Assembly (NCBI GenBank): GCA_037976565.1
Contig: CP137680.1
Coordinates: 23,265,533-23,329,532, forward strand
Length of the DNA stretch: 64,000 nt
DNA from: Mesocentrotus franciscanus
Lineage: Eukaryota; Echinodermata; Echinoidea; Camarodonta; Strongylocentrotidae
Direction: 5' to 3'
Of this stretch, positions 58,530 to 64,000 are shown piece by piece. Position 1 is the stretch's first letter; the number at the start of each line of letters is the position of its first letter. The position numbers and the translations under genes were made by a program. Under the pieces are notes generated by a model. That model saw only the letters and a program-made list of their open reading frames with translations, ran no database searches and was not told where the DNA came from.

Positions 58530-61465
58530 ATATACAAACAGGCGTACATTTTAGCTGTCGCTTCCAATCAGATGCGGCTAATGAAAAACATCGCAGAAAC
58601 TACTGCATGCTTTATTCACAAATTTTAATGAACGTGTGCACGCCTGGATGACTGAATTAATGAATGGGACGACCCTTCTGAGAATATATTCTATTTGTTC
58701 AGACAAATAAAAAAAAAATGGGATGTGTACATGATAGATCATTAGTAAGCTAGCACTTTATATGAACAAAGAAAAGTTAATGGCACAGGAAAATGGTTCA
58801 ATCAGTATTAAAGAGATTTAGTCAAGCAATATGTAGCCAGGTTATTTATTGACAGGTCAAAAACTATAATACCATGATAAATAATCATAGGTGATACACT
58901 CAACGCCCATTACATTGGGTAATGATCGGAACAGACGTAAAGTAATTAATCCACATCTTATTTATTGAAAACATTGTAATTTTTTGCTATGGATATATAG
59001 GTTAATTGCAATTTGACAAGTTCTGGTGAACTGTCGTATCCAACTCTTATTCGGCACCCTTCTCATGCTGATAACAAGATGCATGCAATTCGGTACATGT
59101 ATCATGTGTAGAGGCATGGTAGGGGCGGATAATATTCAGTTTGTCCCACGCAGTCTCGATAACGACACCATTGTTTTTGTCTGCTTCGTGAGAAAATACC
59201 ACAAGGAAGAAGTCATAGTGACGATATTGTAGAGAATACAGAAGAATACAGGCGTATACCTGCGAGGCACTCTCTTGCATATAGCCTATTTTGTATTGTT
59301 TTTATTAAGAGTTAGAGGAAGAAAAAACGAATCAGGCGCCAATCATTGCAGTACCGCTTCTTGTATCCGTGACCTGGTCTCATTATGTCTCGCTTTCGTT
59401 TGGGATTATATTTGATATTGGAGTGTCTCAATTACTCAATGGATGACGTAGGCTTTCTTTTATCCTCCGCTTCTCATAAGCCACCGTCCATGTGCCAATA
59501 TAGCACTGCTATCATTTGAACATGAATTGTGAGTTCCTGAATGTATAACACATAATCCTAATCTTGTGTGCGTTAAGCGGGATGAGATAATTCTCCCAAG
59601 GAAAGAATCTAGGAGTTTAGGAAAGTATCTTCCTTAAGAGGTTAGAGGAAAAAGTAGAAATGAAAAGATAAAATTAACAATAATATTTCTAAAATGATAA
59701 CGATAAGAACAATACGAATAACAATTATAATACTAATAATAAAGATATTAATAATGATGATAATAATAGAAACGATAACATTTATATAGCCTAGGGCTTA
59801 ATACTAAATCGTTGTACTATTATTACTATGGGATTAGCCGAGCTACCCTGACATGCCTTATAAGGAGCTCTGACATTCGAGGAATCTCTTCCTACCTGGT
59901 AACCATCTACATAACATGGGTGGAGAGTGGCACATGTAGATTAAATTTTTAATCATTTTTAATCATGATTTTCCTACAAATGTTAAAGTTCACGTATCAA
60001 AGATTAGTTCGGTAAAGGCTTGTTATTATCTTCCTTTCCTTATAGCTTTCTTCATCTTTACCCGTGGCACAGATAGATAATTTAAGCAAGACATGTTGAT
60101 TATCTTCTAACTATTTTGTTTTTATTAAACTTCCCTGCTGACAATCTTTTTCATGAATCCTTCTGATAAAAATAAAAAACAATTCTGCGAGCAACAAATA
60201 GTCAACCTCAAAAACAAGTTCTGTAATGGGAAGATTGGTTAGGAGACAGATTATGAGCCGTTAGCTACAATTACCAAAGTACGCACACAGTACTTTATTT
60301 GCTTGAAAGCAAAGCAGAATCATCAGGTTTCAAAAGACGTGTCACAGAAATAAAATAGTTCATCCATTCTTTAGGAACAAGTGGGCCATTTGCTGCATAT
60401 ATGTTTTCGTTATTACCATATGGATTTATTGATGTATATGTTTGCATTTGTTTAAACACTCCTTTCGAAAACTGAGCTAACTACGCTCAAAAGGATTACT
60501 TATCCTTGTCTATATTATGGTAAACCCTTCCCTTCTCAAGCTTGATATATTGTTTTGGCCGATGGTTATCTAGGATTTTACTAATGTTCGCTATTGCAGT
60601 GCAAATTCCTGACGCTTTTACTTAATCTCTCTATGAACCGAATCACCTTGTACAAATAGCCAATAGTAACATGTTTTTTTAAATATTTTATTGCATGGTA
60701 TATATTTTTGCTTCCATTGCATATTCGTGTGAATTATTGAAGTATGCGAATGATTGAATGATGCACTGAAAGCCGAATGATGGTATACCTAATGATTTAA
60801 TTGATAATCAAAGCTTGCTTCATAGCGGCGTGCATAATTCGCAAAAGCACATACGACATGATAATGTACAGGATGTATCGTACTATTTCCAAGGACCCTA
60901 CCTACGATTGCACCAATACACCTGTCTGTTTGACTGGCTGGTCGTAACGCTGAATCTAACATTTTTTGAGTCCATATCTTCATAATGCGAAGAGCCAATC
61001 CACATTGCTTTTAGCTTCATTCATGGCGAAAACGCCTGAGGCCGTGTGCAGCTTTACTGAATGAATGTTCAAGCATCCATGTATCGAGTTTATATCCATC
61101 CCTGATAGGCCATCGCATCGGAAGCTGAATATCTGTGGGGTGCCAATATGCCATAACATACTTATTTCTAGAATATATAACCGAGTCATAGATGGAAACC
61201 CCCTTATACCTTTCATACATATTTTTTCTCCTCAAATATATTTGGTTCGATATTACTTCATACCGACAAATTATACATCATTGAATTTAACTCCAGATTC
61301 TATACCCCAGATGAATTGTTGAAAATGGCAAAGAAACCCTTTTTTGCAATCGATGATTATTTTTTTTAAAATCTCCTTTCAATATTCCACCGCAGATGCT
61401 AGATGTTGCTTGAGAAACAGATTATACAATTCAATTAAAGATTTCTCGAAGCCATAACAGATACT
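58530..61465. other. Mostly anonymous sequence
   Basis: Besides the worn SINE at 59690-59945 nothing is recognised. Confidence 0.5.
59690..59945 (-). mobile_element. tRNA-derived SINE, family A, degenerate and truncated
   Basis: AAT/ATG-rich tail, then TTTATATAGCCTAGGGCTTA (a worn form of the TATAGCGCTT box), TACCTGGTAACCATCTACAT and GGGTGGAGAGTGGCACATGT of the family core. The tRNA-like head is absent. Confidence 0.75.
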
Positions 61466-61623
61466 GGGCCCGTCTCATAAAGAGTTGTGATTGATCTGAA
61501 TCAATCGCAAGTCCTCTAATCAATTTCAAGTTTGCAGTCCCCTATCTCTTATGTACACAGTTGCGATTGATATATATCGCAAATAAGTTGCGATTAATCG
61601 CAACTGTTTATTAGACAGGGCCC
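61466..61623. mobile_element. 158 bp palindromic MITE-like repeat, GGGCCC ends
   Basis: GGGCCCGTCTCATAAAGAGT and TTGTGATTGAT at the left are mirrored by ATCGCAACTGTTTATTAGAC and AGGGCCC at the right, with additional GATTGAT/ATCAATC pairs between. Similar size and termini to the repeat at 55323-55470 but different internal sequence. Confidence 0.75.
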
Positions 61624-61874
61624 TGGTCATACTATTAAGTCTTGAAAGAAACTGCCAGGAAGCTAATGGGAAAGGTTGATTATGATGTACATAATATTAC
61701 TTATAAATGTTTACTGCGAGGTCTTTGAATGACCAAATCAAGGGGAAATTCACTCAATTTCGCTTAAAATCACATACACTGCACACGGGAATGGGTAATT
61801 GGAACTACACAAACATGTGGAATGAATTATCCCCAAGAACTTTTAGCCATTCCTCATCGTTTTTTCCAAATAAA

Positions 61875-61876
61875 TA

Positions 61877-61915
<39 letters not shown>
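61875..61915. repeat. (TA)n microsatellite
   Basis: About 20 TA units. Confidence 0.95.
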
Positions 61916-61917
<2 letters not shown>

Positions 61918-63497
61918 ATATGAGGACATGCTAAGGGCATTAATTTCCAGTGAACATTTCTACTGTAATGTTCTTCTAAATTGACGCTTACAAAAAAATA
62001 CACATTCTGCAAATAACTTAGTCTTCGATATGCCAGTGAATTGTACTATGAAATGTCTAACTTTGTCTTCAGTATTAACATTTTGCCCAGACTAAATAAC
62101 ATTGTATTTTTTCAATGGAAAATATCGTGTTTTAGTCATGGATGGATTCTTGTAGCCCTTTATATTTTAGTCCTAAGATGTCAGCAAGACTGGACTTGAA
62201 ATCATTAGTTCTGTTTAAATGTAGACAATATCTATGGTCATCAATCCAAACGATGAAGGTTGACGAGAAGCAAAGGGGGTACATCAATGATAGAAAAAGT
62301 ATTCATCTCTATTCTTACCCATTTTCTTCTAGTTACAACATTACAGTGTACAATCAAAGATACAATAAAATTGATGTTCTCTGGAGATTCGATTATCATA
62401 AACATGCATGACGTGAATGGTCACCTGTCTATTTTGAAATTCCTAACAGTGAAAGTAACCGGCCATGGATCTTCACGTCAAATGCAATAAGAGAAAAGAC
62501 AGGCCTTGAGGCGAAATTTCTACTTGAGTTTCAAAGATTTAGAAGTCCATAGCTAAGAACTCTGCTTCTAGAACCATTTCACACAGCCAACAACCGGCAA
62601 ATATCAGAGTTCGACTCCGTTTGCTACAATGTGGAGGTTGTAGGAGATAATTCCCATCTTGAAGTATGGATATTGCATACTTTCTACAGGCACGAATGGC
62701 TCTTTTGATTAAATGAAATATTGATCTACCTGGAATCCGTTCATAATCCCCTGTTTGACTTGAAGTTTATCGTTTCTATCAAGTATTGATGATGAGAAAA
62801 TTAAAGCAACCGACTAGATGATTTGCCGAAGGCATCCCTATTTGTACTTAGTGAGACGGCAATTCAGTAGAGGGGAAATTAGAAGGGGAAAACCATTCTA
62901 TTCACAAATGGAACTATATCATAATAACATGAGTTTTTCGTCTTTGATGGGATTGTGCAAGCTTCATCCTTTGTGGCATTCAGGCCTCCGAATTCGAAGC
63001 AGGTCTCGAAACTGCAAAAAAGAAAAAGTATATAATTTGTATCCAACAAGATTTAAATCTACGAATTTAAATTCTACTAAATCATCTTGACAAAGAAATG
63101 CAACCTGTCCCCTATATGGCTGCCCTCCAACGGGTGACACCTTTGTTTATCATGTTAATGTAGAAGCATATAGATTATATTGGTACAATGGTTAGAAGGT
63201 GCTTAGTTCCAAGATTACACACGTATTCGTAATTTAATGCGTCCGTAATATACTGCATAATATTCATGAAGGTTTTCAAGTGTCCATGACCATTCCGGTG
63301 AGTGCATCATTTTGTATCATCCATGAAACACAAAACATTCTATACGCCGTTCACAGAAAACGTTCCTAGAGCGTTAAGACGTTTATAGAAAGCCGTTTCA
63401 CGTGCCAAGAACGACTTGACTTGTGTTCCTGGACCCATAGATAATAAGATGAAAATATAATGAATGTAACACCATAGTCACATCACCGAGATCGCGG
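61916..63497. other. Anonymous sequence
   Basis: No supportable gene. Two overlapping frames at 62142-62490 share no known motif. Confidence 0.5.
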
Positions 63498-63770
63498 ATA
63501 GACCGACAACAGATCAACAAAAAATATATTACCCATATGGCAAAGAATCGGTCGCTTTGGAGTCTACTTGGAGTCGTTTTGGAGCAGGTGAGTCGGTTTT
63601 CGGTGTGACCGGGGTATTATACACTATAGTCACACCGACGAGACCGACAGCAGACCGAAGGATGTTTTACATTACCCAAAATGGCCAAGAATTCGTCGGT
63701 TTAGAGTTGGTGTGGAGTCTGTTTGGCGGTTTGACTGAGGTTGTAGCAGAGTATGTAGCAGAGCGTTTCA
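63498..63770. repeat. Dispersed repeat related to the 25.0 kb hairpin, two tandem units
   Basis: AGACCGACAACAGAT and AGACCGACAGCAGACC open two similar units about 142 bp apart. Each continues through ATTACCCA-ATGGCMAAGAAT and a GGAGTC-rich part. Between them GTGTGACC and GGTCACAC-type words are inverted around TATACACTATAG. The words CACACCGACGAGACCGACAG and AATGGCCAAGAATTCGTCGG match the repeat at 25.0-25.2 kb. Confidence 0.65.
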
Positions 63771-64000
63771 TTAAAATAAGATGGATTTTGACTACGACGT
63801 GATTGAATAGCCTGATATCATTCGCTCGTTTCGCCTCGTCATCTGCGCGTTGCTCTTGGTTATTACTGTGCTAATGGTAATACACACGATCAATTAAGGG
63901 AGAACATTGCGTGCATTAGGGATCTTATCACTACCTTCATGATATATCTCCGGGGTGATTGAGAGGGACAGCGACGATGATAGGTTTAATGATCAGGATA

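Noticed and set aside
61707..61870. Possible LINE RT C-terminal end (a WNEL word after a basic stretch)
   Set aside because: Only a loose resemblance to the WNxLP ending of LINE proteins; nothing upstream supports it.

Overview
This 64 kb window reads as AT-rich nuclear DNA of a marine invertebrate. The best guess is an echinoderm, probably a sea urchin, but this is inference: no database was searched. The reasons are tRNA-derived SINEs with (AAT)n tails, CR1/L2-like, RTE-like and Penelope-like retroelement remnants, many palindromic (fold-back/MITE-type) repeats, abundant microsatellites, no operon-like packing, and one intact intronless rhodopsin-family receptor gene of a kind that is greatly expanded in echinoderms.

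The only confident intact host gene is the single-exon class A GPCR at 36288-37403 (+). Its seven membrane segments and family motifs are readable, and a possible poly(A) signal lies about 490 bp downstream. Everything else that can be supported is mobile or repetitive DNA.

Layout. 1-4.5 kb: mostly anonymous, with a worn SINE and a diverged duplication. 4.5-7.3 kb: a small tandem duplication split by an 888 bp inverted-repeat element, then a decayed CR1/L2-like LINE (ORF1 tail and endonuclease piece) with another LINE tail inserted between. 8.9-10.4 kb: candidate long non-autonomous element with three perfect TGACGTCA sites. 11-14 kb: a diverged duplication, a LINE 3' tail, and a 295 bp direct-repeat pair. 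15-17 kb: SINE, LINE tail, a purine tract and a Penelope-like GIY-YIG fragment. 18.4-19.1 and 21.2-21.9 kb: two clear inverted-repeat elements. 25 kb: a near-perfect hairpin related to a repeat at 63.5 kb. 27-30.6 kb: SINE, then a 5'-truncated RTE-like LINE with endonuclease and reverse transcriptase, lightly damaged. 32-35 kb: minisatellites, small duplications and a SINE. 36-38 kb: the GPCR. 38-45.5 kb: anonymous. 45.6-55.5 kb: SINEs (one with a visible target-site duplication), a 49 bp minisatellite, a 300 bp palindrome and LINE tails. 58 kb: LINE reverse-transcriptase C-terminal remnant. 61.5 and 63.5 kb: short palindromic repeats.

No new enzymatic or defence system is visible. The items most worth a second look are the modular fold-back element at 21.2 kb, the 711 bp inverted-repeat element at 18.4 kb with repeated copies of its own terminal motif, the MITE-in-tandem-array at 4.5-5.9 kb, and the CRE-site cluster at 9.1-9.6 kb. 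Spliced genes with short exons could be present in the anonymous stretches and be missed by eye.
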